From Lutraria lutraria (lineage: Eukaryota > Mollusca > Bivalvia > Venerida > Mactridae), in contig OZ026833.1 in assembly GCA_964023205.1 (NCBI GenBank), positions 44,704,441 to 44,768,440 of the forward strand: 64,000 nt of DNA, written 5' to 3'. How positions within the stretch are numbered: position 1 is the first letter of the stretch; each line of letters begins with the position of its first letter. Made by a program: the position numbers and the translations under genes. Below the pieces are notes generated by a model. That model saw only the letters and a program-made list of their open reading frames with translations, was not told the origin of the DNA and did no database searches. Of the stretch, positions 52,201-61,294 are shown one piece after another.

Positions 52201-55200
52201 GGCAATGGTTGATGTTAATCATTAGGATGCAGAAGTAGTTGACATAGAGTAAATATCTAACAGGGCAATTTTGAAACGTTAAAGTAATAAAAACAAGAAT
52301 ATTTGATATTTTAATGACGTCATATGTTTTAACAATCAAATTGGATAAATGTATAAATATGATATTGATCAAAGCAAAATTGAATTAAATCGTGAACTTA
52401 CTGATAGTGCAATAACCTCTAAAGTGTATTCCGATGAAACCTATACAATATGATATATAAATGGACGCGATGGTTGCGTTTTGAAACATTATTGAATTAG
52501 AATTAGTCAAGCTCGGATTCCTCTAATCCAGAATATTCGCTAACCTGTACACAGCGGTCGGTCACGAATCTGTTCAGGTGCATTGCAGAATTTTAGAACG
52601 ATAGTTTGCGTCATAAAACTCTCTTCTATAAAACGTCAAATGTGAAAGCTTCTTTGTCTAGAAACCTCGCTCCTCCTCAAACCACTGTAACCTGGAAATC
52701 TCTCTCATCCGAAAACTGCTCTAATCCGAAAAAAACACACTCTAATTCCAAAACGAGATTAATCTGGAAACCTCTCGTCCATAAGCCTTTTTAATTTAAA
52801 AAAAACCCCCTCTCTAATCCCAAAACCAGACTAAACAGGAAACCTCGCGTAAAAAAACTGTCTAATTTCAAAACCTCTCTAATTGCAAAACCAAGAACAC
52901 ACTCTAATCCCAGAAAATTATAATTTGAGTGAACAATTTGGTTGAAACATTTTCTGGTTAACCCGGATTCATCGCAGCTAAACACAAATCTAAACAGTTT
53001 GTTATATATATTTTTCAGATGAGACAATAGAACCCCAGTGTATAGATGATGTGACTATATTATTCTCTGACATTGTTGGTTTTACCTCTATATGTTCTTC
53101 ATGCACCCCTATGGATGTAATCAATATGTTGAACTCCCTGTATACAAACTTCGACCATTGTTGCGGTATGCTGGATGTGTACAAGGTAAGTAAATGTACA
53201 TAATATAATAATAAGATAGTTCGCAGTGTTGCTCGGCCAGATATAAAGTTTGTTAGAATGTCATGAAATTTGGTGGAATTATACCCGAATTAGTAGCCGT
53301 AAAGGAAATATCTTTTGTTTCCAATTTGACGTCATAACCCAGCAACTAACGACGTTAAAACGCCACCTAGCGGCTACAGCTATGTGAATGACTCGATATA
53401 AACCTTCTTTGAGGCCCAATTAAATATGCAGATCATCTCATTATGAAGTATTTAAAATTCGGAAATTATTTTTATTCGTTATTATTCCTCATTATAATGT
53501 TGCACCTTTGATATGTTTTCACTATATGGGTCATTGAAATCATTAAAATTCTAACTAAATCGAATCAAATCAATAGTGAATTATGTTATACATTTGTAAT
53601 ATTGTATCAGTACTAGGCATGATCTATTTGAGAAGTAAAATGTCGGTTATCCTTCCAAAGGCAATTATTTGTTAATTCCACTGATAAATTCATATGTACA
53701 GTTAAACCTGTGAATAAAGGCCAACCCTGGGAAAATAAATAATGTGGCCTTTATTTACAGGTGGTCTTTATTCGGTGGTAAATTTAATCTAAAAATCAAT
53801 GACATTTTTTTTTTTAAAAATGGCCTTTAATCAGAAGATGACCTTTATTCAGAGTTGTTCGGTTACCTAGGTTTGACTGTAGTGTTCATAGTAATTCAAG
53901 CAAATATTTTCGGATTGATTACTAATTATATCTGAATGTACAAAGTCAATAGAAAAAGAAAGTAAATACAGATGTAGAGGTAGCAAAATAAACATTCAAT
54001 GTGATTTTAACTTGCTGAGGAGAAAACTCGAAATTGTTCTGCTTTGGTTGAGGTGCCATTCAGTAGGCTCATATATAAAGCTACATTTTTATAATGTTGG
54101 GTACAATGAGTTTGTTAATTAATTACTCGTTCGGAAACCCACTGTTACTATGCCCATGCAGTATTGCGACAGTCAATATTGCAATTATCTTGTATACTGT
54201 ATTTTCATTTATTTTCGTTGGGCTCAATTTTCGTAGTTTTTACTAAAATGGCTATTTCGTTGGGACACAAATACGTGGATTTTTATTTTTGAAGATAAAT
54301 GCATTATCTCTGCATTAAAATTCGTGGGGATTTGAATTCGAGGATGAGCCGACCCACGAAATCCACGAAATTAAATCCCCAACGAAAATCAATGATTCCA
54401 CAGTATATTACTGTCAACACATAATCTCAAGAGTCATTACATAATTATGTACCTACAGGTTGAGACTATTGGAGATGCTTATTGTGTGGCAGCAGGACTT
54501 CACAGAGCATCAAAACATCATGCTAAACAAATATCATGGATGGGCTTAAAAATGATGAAATTCGCCAGTTTACAAAAGTCACATGATGGAAAAGTTATAC
54601 AGGTAAACCAGTCACCATTTGTATTTTAAAAAATCGCGTTTTGTTTTGTTCTGTTTTAAGATTAAAACAACCCCATTGCATCTGAAATTATCTGATTTCC
54701 GCATTCTTGTTCATAGGCTAGATTTAATTGATATCCGCCATTAAGAGCAATGGTTATTTCATCCTCTGACTGCTAACGACCAGATTAAAAGCATCACGCA
54801 AATTTGATATCATTTCAAAATACGCTTGTATGTTTAATACTTTTATTATTATTCGTATTAACAATGTGTTTGTTATTTTTCCTTCTTGATTTTCCTTAAT
54901 TCACTCTAAGTCTTGTTCTTTTTTATCCATTATTGTTCTTTTTTTTATTCATTATTGTTCTTTTTTTATTCATTATTGTTCTTTTTTATTCCTTCTTGTT
55001 CTTTTTTTATTTATTCTTGTTCGTTTTTCACTATATTCTTTTTTATTCAATAATGTTCTTTATTATTAATTCATTCGTCTTCTTTTTTATTTATTCCTCA
55101 GATGCGTATAGGAATCCATTCAGGAAATGTACTAGCTGGTGTTGTTGGTGTTACCATGCCCAGGTATTGTTTGTTTGGAAATAATGTCACCTTAGCTAAT

Positions 55201-56167
55201 AAGTTTGAATCTGGGAGTGAAGCTACCCGTATTAACGTCAGCCCAACCACCGCAAGGTAAGACTACTAAACTATTTTATACTGGTCATCCTCTAAAATAG
55301 ACGTATTTTAATCGATTAAGGCGTATTGTATAATACCTATAGATGCAAGTCACTTATAATTTTGTAAAGTATAATGAAACATCAACCGCACGTATAGAAT
55401 TTGACATCAAGGCCATATGTGTCAGAATTCGGAGCCTGAATTTAGAACTACTCTTCAATCTCATTTCTACAGTCCCGTGAATATGTTTCATACCGCAATC
55501 ATGCGAATAATATCGAAACTCACAAATCATCAACTTAATTAGACCTAAAATCTAAAGTTTAAAGAGATGTTTATCTGACTTATGGTGTTGAAATGTGAGA
55601 TTTTGGAACGTATGTTTATTACAAGACTAACTGTTACACATTTATACTGACTCTTACCATTTAAAGCAAATTACTTACAGTAGAAAACATATACTGTTAA
55701 TACACGAGTTCCCAAATAAGTGCTGCTTTACATTAATATATGATCTTATCCATTAACAATGGAAAATGATAGTTTGACTGTATCCGATTACACGCTACAT
55801 CCGAGTTCATTGTCACAGTGTTTTACCGTATTTTAAAACATTTACATATACACGACGCTTTACTATGAATAAGAAATTACGCTGAATGCTTAGCATGGGC
55901 ATCCTTGTAATTATTTTCGATTTCCGACCGTGGCATTATTGAATCGAAACAATGAAAATGTTGGTCTATTTCAGGTTGCTAACGGAGGGGTTCACGCTTG
56001 CCGCTAGACCACGTGACTGTCTTCCACAAGGGTTTCCTCTCAATATAGAGGGGACGTGTCATTTTATTGATGCTTATCAGTTCCCATATGCTGAAGATCC
56101 ACAAAGTCTAACCATGGACAAACATATTGAGCTTGCAGTGAACCACTATCGTATAACAGAAGATTAA
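36853..56167 (+). CDS. GUCY1A: Soluble guanylate cyclase alpha subunit (ten coding exons)
   Basis: Alpha subunit of the heterodimeric NO-activated guanylate cyclase, which makes cGMP from GTP in the cytosol together with a beta subunit not present here. Coding exons: 36853-37284, 45029-45099, 46342-46457, 46809-47512, 49982-50161, 50372-50510, 53019-53185, 54459-54602, 55102-55256, 55975-56167. Every junction is GT-AG and phases match, giving 2301 bases and 766 aa. Order: a poorly conserved N-terminus (1-125), an H-NOX-type domain (about 126-330), HNOBA/PAS (about 365-500), a coiled coil (about 502-540) and a class III cyclase domain (about 550-730). Metal-binding Asp565 (FSDIVGF) and Asp609 (ETIGDAYC) are present. 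The sequence [16 protein letters not shown] is shared with vertebrate alpha-2. Human alphas are about 690-730 aa, so the length fits. The start is the first in-frame ATG after TGA at 36817. Upstream noncoding exons are likely. The identity is secure; the exact first codon is less so. Confidence 0.94.
38975..39112. repeat. Probable dispersed repeat with GTGTCTGCGTC motifs
   Basis: Short tandem variants of GTGTCTGCGTCA, then TAACTCAGAAACTATAAGAT and a GC-rich end (GGCACCACTCGCGGCGCTC). No coding potential. In cyclase intron 1. Confidence 0.3.
40350..40458. repeat. GC-rich fold-back element
   Basis: CACCGGTGTAACGTTTTCAA at the left is approximately inverted in TTGAAAATGTAACATTACAC at the right. 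Inside is GTTACC, a C run, then GGTAAC. In cyclase intron 1. Confidence 0.55.
42010..42170 (+). mobile_element. MITE family 4 with internal 17 bp tandem repeat
   Basis: Left end CAGTAAAACCCCTCAAAACC; the right end is its approximate inverse. The right half is four degenerate repeats of about 17 bp (42104-42120, 42121-42138, 42139-42153, 42154-42170) with consensus TTTTTCAGGGGATTCCG. In cyclase intron 1. An 83-codon frame starting here is rejected. Confidence 0.6.
44218..44342 (+). mobile_element. MITE family 4, short copy
   Basis: CAGTAAAACTCATAAACCGG at the left, and CCGGTTTTCGGGGGTTTAGC as its inverse at the right. Left terminus as at 42010. In cyclase intron 1. Confidence 0.6.
44605..44930 (+). 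mobile_element. SINE family A with duplicated head
   Basis: Full element from about 44698 with A box (GTGGCCGAATGGTTAAGG), B box (GTGGGTTTGAGTCCCGC) and the body also seen at 29469-29716. Directly upstream, 44605-44690 is a second, diverged copy of the head with its leader (CCGTCCGGTGCACTGACAG versus CCGTCCGATGTACTGACAG). Lies in cyclase intron 1. Confidence 0.75.
45029..45099 (+). CDS. GUCY1A: Cyclase alpha coding exon 2
   Basis: A 71 bp exon for residues 145-168 between TTTTGCAG and the donor GTAAGTATT. It enters in phase 0 and leaves two bases of a Ser codon that the next exon completes. The peptide [13 protein letters not shown] continues the amphipathic helix from exon 1. The internal ATG at 45038 would allow a 619 aa product from a downstream promoter, but the fit with exon 1 makes this an ordinary internal exon. 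Confidence 0.8.
45918..46088 (+). mobile_element. MITE family 1, copy 1
   Basis: About 170 bp between TA dinucleotides, starting TACAGTGCAACTTC and ending GATTGTCCTGTA. Inside are CAAAGCAACACC and GTTGTTGCTCAAGAGAGGG, shared with the copies at 59043 and 60394. CAGT termini with TA duplication are typical of pogo/Tc1-mariner derivatives. Lies in cyclase intron 2. Confidence 0.7.
46342..46457 (+). CDS. GUCY1A: Cyclase alpha coding exon 3
   Basis: A 116 bp exon after ATCTTCAG, ending A|GTAAGTC. The first base completes Ser168 and the last base starts Asn207. It encodes an acidic linker followed by [14 protein letters not shown], a helix entering the H-NOX core. A different open frame over this exon, which runs into the intron, is not the coding frame. 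Confidence 0.85.
46809..47512 (+). CDS. GUCY1A: Cyclase alpha coding exon 4 (H-NOX core and start of HNOBA)
   Basis: The largest exon, for residues 207-441. It opens with [20 protein letters not shown] and [14 protein letters not shown], clear H-NOX alpha-helical sequence. The residue equivalent to the heme-ligating His of beta subunits is Gln251 in LDGLQTYI. The YxSxR heme-propionate motif is also not preserved (FYTSSANL). From residue 364 ([10 protein letters not shown]) the HNOBA/PAS domain begins. The donor CAG|GTAAGAAG is in phase 0. Confidence 0.95.
47513..49981 (+). other. Cyclase intron 4
   Basis: Phase 0, 2.5 kb. Contains SINE C and a short GGGGAGGGGGGAGGGAGG run near 49156. Open frames at 48217 and 48699 have no supporting features. 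Confidence 0.7.
49226..49395 (+). mobile_element. SINE (family C) with tRNA-like head
   Basis: 49231-49297 folds like a tRNA: GCGGCCG pairs with CGGTCGC as a 7 bp acceptor stem with one wobble pair, the A box TGGTCCAGAGG is perfect, and the T arm is CCGGTTCCACTCCCGG. At 67 nt, with an imperfect anticodon arm, it is probably a SINE head or tRNA pseudogene rather than a working tRNA. An unrelated tail follows. In cyclase intron 4. Confidence 0.55.
49982..50161 (+). CDS. GUCY1A: Cyclase alpha coding exon 5 (HNOBA)
   Basis: Exactly 60 codons, residues 442-501, phase 0 at both ends, acceptor TATTTTAG and donor GTAAATAG. It contains [18 protein letters not shown] and [20 protein letters not shown], the most diagnostic block for sGC subunits and closer to alpha-2 than alpha-1 type. 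It ends with the start of the coiled coil (GEQTKAQ). Confidence 0.97.
50372..50510 (+). CDS. GUCY1A: Cyclase alpha coding exon 6 (coiled coil)
   Basis: Residues 502-547 plus the first base of codon 548. [20 protein letters not shown] followed by [17 protein letters not shown] is the parallel coiled-coil signalling helix and the start of the cyclase domain. IAQKLWR matches the family sequence just before the catalytic core. Donor A|GTGAGT, phase 1. Confidence 0.96.
50511..53018 (+). other. Cyclase intron 6
   Basis: Phase 1, 2.5 kb. Ends with the CTCTAATCC array. A frame at 50891-51139 is unsupported. Confidence 0.7.
52664..52912. repeat. Degenerate CTCTAATCC repeat array
   Basis: Repeated variants of GAAACCTCTCTAATCCGAAAA every 18-30 bases (CTCTAATCC, CTCTAATTCC, CTCTCTAATCCC, GGAAACCTC). 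The unit resembles the terminal repeat of pogo-like elements (AACCTCTCTAATCC). Lies in cyclase intron 6. Confidence 0.55.
53019..53185 (+). CDS. GUCY1A: Cyclase alpha coding exon 7 (first catalytic metal site)
   Basis: Residues 548-603 after [25 protein letters not shown] carries Asp565, the first of the two Mg-binding aspartates. It continues with [20 protein letters not shown]. The donor AAG|GTAAGT is in phase 0. A degenerate repeat array (52664-52912) ends about 100 bases before its acceptor. Confidence 0.97.
53697..53881 (+). mobile_element. MITE family 2, copy 1
   Basis: TACAGTTAAACCTGTGAAT at the left and TAGGTTTGACTGTA at the right are inverted. Inside, AATAAAGGCC-type and GGCCTTTAT-type strings repeat in both orientations. 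In cyclase intron 7. Confidence 0.7.
54195..54406 (+). mobile_element. MITE family 3, copy 2
   Basis: Begins TACTGTATTTTCATTTATTT and TTCGTTGGG, ends CCCAACGAAAATC and CACAGTAT. The ends form imperfect inverted repeats of about 30 bp. It stops about 50 bases before the cyclase exon 8 acceptor. Confidence 0.75.
54459..54602 (+). CDS. GUCY1A: Cyclase alpha coding exon 8 (second catalytic metal site)
   Basis: Forty-eight codons, residues 604-651, phase 0 on both sides. [18 protein letters not shown] holds Asp609, the second Mg ligand. The reading DAYCVA agrees with guanylate rather than adenylate cyclases. Acceptor CTACAG, donor GTAAACC. Confidence 0.97.
54912..55086. repeat. Pyrimidine-rich tandem repeat
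   Basis: Several units of about 20 bp of the form ATTCATTATTGTTCTTTTTT, decaying toward the right and ending next to the acceptor of cyclase exon 9. An apparent 83-codon frame made of F, L and I is a product of this tract. Confidence 0.75.
55102..55256 (+). CDS. GUCY1A: Cyclase alpha coding exon 9 (C-terminal catalytic half)
   Basis: Residues 652-702 plus two bases of codon 703. [16 protein letters not shown] and [18 protein letters not shown] are near-invariant catalytic-domain blocks. The acceptor TTCCTCAG sits directly at the end of a pyrimidine-rich tandem repeat (54912-55086) that supplies an unusually long polypyrimidine tract. Donor AG|GTAAGA, phase 2. Confidence 0.97.
55975..56167 (+). 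CDS. GUCY1A: Cyclase alpha coding exon 10 (C-terminus and stop)
   Basis: Residues 703-766 then [21 protein letters not shown] and HFIDAY correspond to the end of the cyclase domain (PRSREELPxNFPxEIPG in vertebrates). The remaining 24 residues are a short divergent tail. A MITE begins 36 bases after the stop, and a possible poly(A) signal lies at 56615. Confidence 0.95.
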
Positions 56168-56202
56168 GTAAAAGTTATCGCGCTTTCAGTTCCCTTTTCG
56201 GT

Positions 56203-56392
56203 TACAGTCAAATCTGTTTTAGTGCCCACCTTCCATTATTCCATTAAAGGTCACACTGTGAATAAAAGCCATTCTTTTAAAATTCTATTGAACACGAAGA
56301 ACATAATGGCCTTTGAATAAAGGTCACCTGTCAATAAAGACCACATTGTGTCTTTCATGAAGATGGCTTTTGGTAACAGGTTTACTATAGTA
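56203..56392 (+). mobile_element. MITE family 2, copy 2, in the cyclase 3'UTR
   Basis: TACAGTCAAATCTG at the left and ACAGGTTTACTATAGTA at the right. Internal GTGAATAAAAGCC, GCCTTTGAATAAAGG and TCAATAAAGACC match the copy at 53697. It starts 36 bases after the cyclase stop, so it would lie inside the 3'UTR. Confidence 0.65.
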
Positions 56393-56614
56393 TTGTTTTT
56401 TATCCTGTCGTTATTCGAACGTTTTAGTTGTTATAGTAAAAGTTTTAGTTGTTACGACATTACTGACAGTGGCCATAATACGGAAAAATCTTATAGAAAT
56501 TGTTAAAGTTGCAGTGCAAATAATTTCAGTTGTTGACAATTTTTGTTAGGTGTTTACAAAATGTTTTTCTTGTTCATTTAATGTTCTCTATTTTCTTTCT
56601 GGAATTTAATATGC

Positions 56615-56620
56615 AATAAA
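56615..56620 (+). terminator. Possible poly(A) signal of the cyclase gene
   Basis: AATAAA about 450 bases after the cyclase stop. Nearer AATAAA-like strings (for example around 56260) lie inside a MITE. Another AATAAA at about 57037 is an alternative. The choice is inference. Confidence 0.4.
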
Positions 56621-59042
56621 TGCGCGTTGTTTTTACTTCATTTTTACTTTAATTAAATAAGTGTTTCCACCTCGAAATTAATCTTATCTGTATTTCTGAA
56701 ATATCTTAAGTTAGCAGAAACGATTCACATAGATATCTTTTACGTTTATCATGTAAACAAGCATAAAACGCTGTATTCAAGACTTTTTCCCATTCTTAAA
56801 TGTAATTAATCTGAAGTTCCCTTCAGTTTCCAACGAACGGTATTTGTGTTGTATTGTACTGTTGCAAATTGCGAGTTGTATGAACGATACTGGTGTAATA
56901 TCATATGATATGGGGCCTCGTTGTGGCAGTAATATTGTGTCGAATAGATATGCAAGAACAATCTTAAGTTATAGTAGCAAGCTATGTATCAATTGCATTT
57001 TCCGTATTTCATTTTTATTGATTTGAAAGTCTATGGAATAAATGTATTGAAACATCAACCTTCTTGGACTCTGAACTTGGGTCTAAAGACTGTCTGCGAT
57101 GGTTTAGTTTCTTTTTATTTCCAACATTTAGGTAACTTTGCTGTTAATATCATGGTTTTTTAAGACCTCAATTAGTTTTTACCTCGTGGAATGCCAAATT
57201 GTTATTACCGAAACATTCGATAATGGCTTCGCAGTTCATATTTCAAATAAAAACATGAAATATTGAGTTCTGGAATCATAGATTTTAGGATTTTGTGCGT
57301 AAATGAATCATTTCCTCGCTGTTAGAATGATTCTGTGATATTGTGTCATTTGTCATATTTTGCAATGTGAATGAAAAACAATTTGGAGTCAAAAACGCAG
57401 GGACATTTTTTGTTAATTGGAAAATATGAAATGCAATTTCTTGATAGTTTCCGTTTCAAATCCATTTCAGTTCGGTGCGAAAAGGTACATAGTTCGTTAG
57501 GGTTCGTTTTATGATAAATTTAGCTGATATGTCCATCAATTTAATTGATACGATTATAGCATGGCTTTGAACGGTATCGAAATACATTTGCTCGACTGTT
57601 AAAACGTACTGAACTAACCGATTTTATTTTATTCTTTATTAAGGTGTGGCAATAAAATCGTAAATAAAAAGTAACCTTTACTAATAACCTTTCGTTATGA
57701 GCACATTTTCATGAATTTAAGTCATATTTATTTTCATGTTAACTATTTTTTTAGGATTATTCACCATATACAGATTGTAATATATTGCGTAAGTAGTTTC
57801 ACGAAGCTGCAAAGATTTAGCTTGTTGGTTTGCTGCCAAAAAATATTCACTTTGAAAATTTCGAGTTGCAATTAAAGAAAATTATTTAAAAAGTATGTTC
57901 TTTAACAGAACTACCAGTAGGACTAATAACTTTCGATTTAATTTTTTTTCAAACGTATGAATATTATACTGCTAAAAAAATTGTGAAATGACATCCACGT
58001 CATATCGCTTTTGACCGTAATAAAAATACCGCTGACGGTTAAGACGCAAGTCCCTCAATTGTTAACAGAATATAACATAGCATGCTTTTTTCGACTTCGT
58101 ATATGCAGTGTAATGTATTATCTTAATTATTTAAGTATTTAAGATAATGCCACTATATCTATTTACAAAGGTTGTTTATTTTTGTTACTTTTATGCTATT
58201 ATGTTTATGTTATATATTGATGATATTTATATTGTAATTATTTTATATTTGTTTTGTGGTTATATTTGTGAATTAAATCGTTTTAGCAAGACATGTTACA
58301 CTATTTTGTATTTATGTAATAAAAGTTGAAACTGAATCAATTGTTGCTATGTTTCTTTTTTTAATTGATAAAAGTGTATTGAGAAGCATGCATTTAACCA
58401 CACAGGTCCATGCGTATCTTAAAGACTGATGATAAACTTATATCAAATGTATTTTATGTTCGAAATCTCATACAACAATATTTGATCATCGGTAATTACA
58501 CCACATAAGATGATAAAAGTGTATAATATTGGTATTATATCACGGAGCAATTCAGTAGAGATATGAATATTGGAAATAACACGTGAATATTGGTAATAAC
58601 ACGTGGCTACTTGTGATAACACGTGGGTATTAGTAATAACATACGAAATTTCGATAAAGGTGTATAAAGATGTATTTCATAGAGTAGAGTAGATCAATTA
58701 CATGTTAGAATGGAAGTTTATAATAATTATGAAAACTATACTTCTAATTCTCTCCAATATCTGTCGATGCTCCTATGTACAAACCATTGTCACGAAAAAT
58801 CTTATCAGTGTCAGTCCAGCGTAAATCTTCGTTAAGACGAAAGTTTGGATTCAATTCACATCACAGAATAGAAATCAATATGGCCCCAGGCCATCACTGT
58901 GTCAATGCAACTGGGACAAAAACGTTTCTGACAATGGTATATTATTTTCCTAGTGTTGACATTGGTACGGAGTTAATTGTTTTTTACAATCCCAATATAT
59001 TAAGATATTTTCTCTGTGTCGTGTCAACTCATTTTCAAGGAA
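56621..59042. other. Intergenic after the cyclase gene
   Basis: Very AT-rich; only the 58.6 kb tandem repeat stands out. Confidence 0.5.
58565..58644. repeat. 20 bp tandem repeat with E-box palindromes
   Basis: Four 20 bp units (GAATATTGGTAATAACACGT type). The unit junction makes CACGTG, present three times at exact 20 bp spacing. Confidence 0.8.
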
Positions 59043-59218
59043 TACAGTGCAACCTCTTCAAAGCAACACCCTTCATGAGTAGCACAATTATCTTGTTGTT
59101 GAGAGGTTGTTGCTCTAGAGAGGTTTAATTAATATTAAATCGTGCAATGGGAAAACATGCTGTTGTTGAAGGGAGGTTGTTGCTCAAGAGAGGGTCGCTC
59201 TGGAGAGGTTGTACTGTA
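59043..59218 (+). mobile_element. MITE family 1, copy 2
   Basis: Best-preserved copy. TACAGTGCAACCTCTTCAAA at the left is inverted at the right (GGAGAGGTTGTACTGTA). An internal GTTGTTGCTCTAGAGAGG is also a partial inverted copy of the end. It forms the 3' part of an otherwise unsupported open frame (58775-59128). Confidence 0.78.
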
Positions 59219-59662
59219 TAATAATCCAACAACATGTAATAAACGAATATTCATTTTTTAAGTTTCTATTATAAATCCGATGTATATTTCCCTAAAAAAG
59301 CTGAACCCATGATGTTACTAAAAAGCCGACTTGTCAAAAATGTGGTACCAAAAATAATTGACTAATTATCAAAATTACTGTACAGATGACTATTAATGTT
59401 TTTTTTCCGAGAGTAAGATTCAATGGTATCACAATGAGAATATGTTATATCTGATAATTATAATTGAACGTGCTTATTTTGTTTGAATTTGAAAATATAA
59501 AAAATAAAAAAGAGAAAAGCGTTATTATAATAAAGAAAATAGTTACACATAGTTCATGAATCTTATTGGGGACCATGCATTTTTTATTGCATTCAATGTG
59601 GCAAATTAATACATTTTATATTTTTGTGATAAATCTCGTTTTAATGATTGAATTTGTGTGAA

Positions 59663-59939
59663 TAGATGATCTAGTGCTAACAGGCTAGACTACTGAACGG
59701 AAGGTCGTGGGTTCATATCACAGGAAATGGTGGTTAAGGCGTGTATCGGTGCTTTACACTGAGCACGTTGAAGAATCAGGACAAACTATTCGAAAGAAGA
59801 ACAGACATATAAATGCCTTAAGTGCATTTCCTCCATCCCCATCCCCTCTCTCCTCTTTCTCTCTCTCTCTTCCTCTCTCTCTCCCGGGATTGGTGTTATG
59901 GCCATAGCTGTCAAATGTGTCGTAAAACAACAGATAATC
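59663..59939 (+). mobile_element. SINE family B copy with expanded CT tract
   Basis: Degraded A box (GATCTAGTGCTAACAGGC), B box (GGTCGTGGGTTCATATC), core GCGTGTATCGGTGCTTTACA, an expanded CT microsatellite (about 59826-59883), then the shared end (ATAGCTGTCAAATGTGTCG, TAAAACAACAGATAAT). Confidence 0.72.
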
Positions 59940-60393
59940 AATTAAATGATTATTGAAAAGCATTATCATGGCTTAAACTTAATTCATGTATTACAGCCGC
60001 TTGTTATAACAAGAGAATCTAGAGTCAATTATTTATATTAATATTTCTGTTATCATTCCTCATTAATCATAAACAGATCATAGACAGATTAAATAATAAA
60101 TAATACAATGCCAAGCTTTGACAATACCTCTATTACATAATTACAAAATTAGACACGATTTACACAGGAGTCCATTATGGTAATTTTTCAATAATTTTTA
60201 TTTGCAGCCATTCATAAAGATGCATATCAAGTCATAATAAATCGTTGCATCTAAAGTTAAAAGCAATCGAACAATTACTGGAATTATTAAAAAGCAAGGT
60301 GAATATTTTTTAAGAATGCATAGTGGTTCCAGAACCGATAGCCAGGACAATTTATGATGCCAAAACACCTGTTGTTTTATTCGTTAACACCAA

Positions 60394-60575
60394 CTGTGCA
60401 ACCTCTCCAAAGCAACAATCTTTGGGAGTAGCAAAATCATGTTGTTTTTTAGGGGTTGTTGCTCTAGAGAGGTTAAATTAACAGTTAAATCGTGCAGTAG
60501 GAAAAATCATACTGTTGATAAGTAGACTGATGTTGTTGCTCAAGAGAGGGCCACTCTGGAGCGGGTTGCATTGTA
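60394..60575 (+). mobile_element. MITE family 1, copy 3
   Basis: Same orientation and layout as the 59 kb copy: CTGTGCAACCTCTCCAAAGC at the left, GTTGTTGCTCTAGAGAGGTT inside, and GGAGCGGGTTGCATTGTA at the right. The first base of the terminus has diverged. Confidence 0.72.
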
Positions 60576-61294
60576 TGTTGTTTACTTTTCGTCTGTAGAA
60601 ACAAAACAAAACTTATATAAATAATCAACGACAAAAAGAGTGGAAAATGCCAGGGGTTATTTGATTAAAATTATAACGTAGGTAGGTAGCGAAACTTATC
60701 TAAAATCAAATTCTGTTTTCTAAACTCCTTTTGAACGGTTCAACCCACATAGTTTAAATTTTGCCGTAAGATACACTAAGGTCGGCGCCAATAAAATATG
60801 GCCGACTGGGTAACTGTTTACGCGATTATTATTGTTTACCTAACCAGTTATTAGTGCCTGTCCTAACTTGCTTATCTAATCAGTGACAATGCTTTCTTTT
60901 TTGTGGCTTTGTTACCTAAATAGAATATAAAAATGGCGTTCTTAGATTCGAGAACGACTAGGGCTATGGATCGTTGGGTAAGTGGCGATCCGATCCAATC
61001 CACGATGTTATCAAGTAACCCATCTAAAACTTCAAAATTGCAGTCCTGAAGACAGCTAAATTACTTTTTAAGGAATAATGAAGTAAATCAATGTAAATTG
61101 TTCTATGGCTTAAATTTATACGTACTCCCCTCCAATTAATTGATTTACAAGCATCATTATTTAAAGAACTGATTGGACATATTGACAAACGAAGCAGTCC
61201 ATGATAAGACAATATAAATTCAGAGAAATGGGATTTTCAAGAACAAAGAATATACTTTAAATGTGTTAAAAATCCAGATCGCGAACCACGAATC

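Noticed and set aside
54933..55184. Hydrophobic 83-codon frame that looks like a membrane protein
   Set aside because: Translation of a T-rich tandem repeat running into exon 9 in the wrong frame.
58775..59128. 117-codon open frame
   Set aside because: The last third is a MITE; the remainder has no recognisable domain or splice signals.
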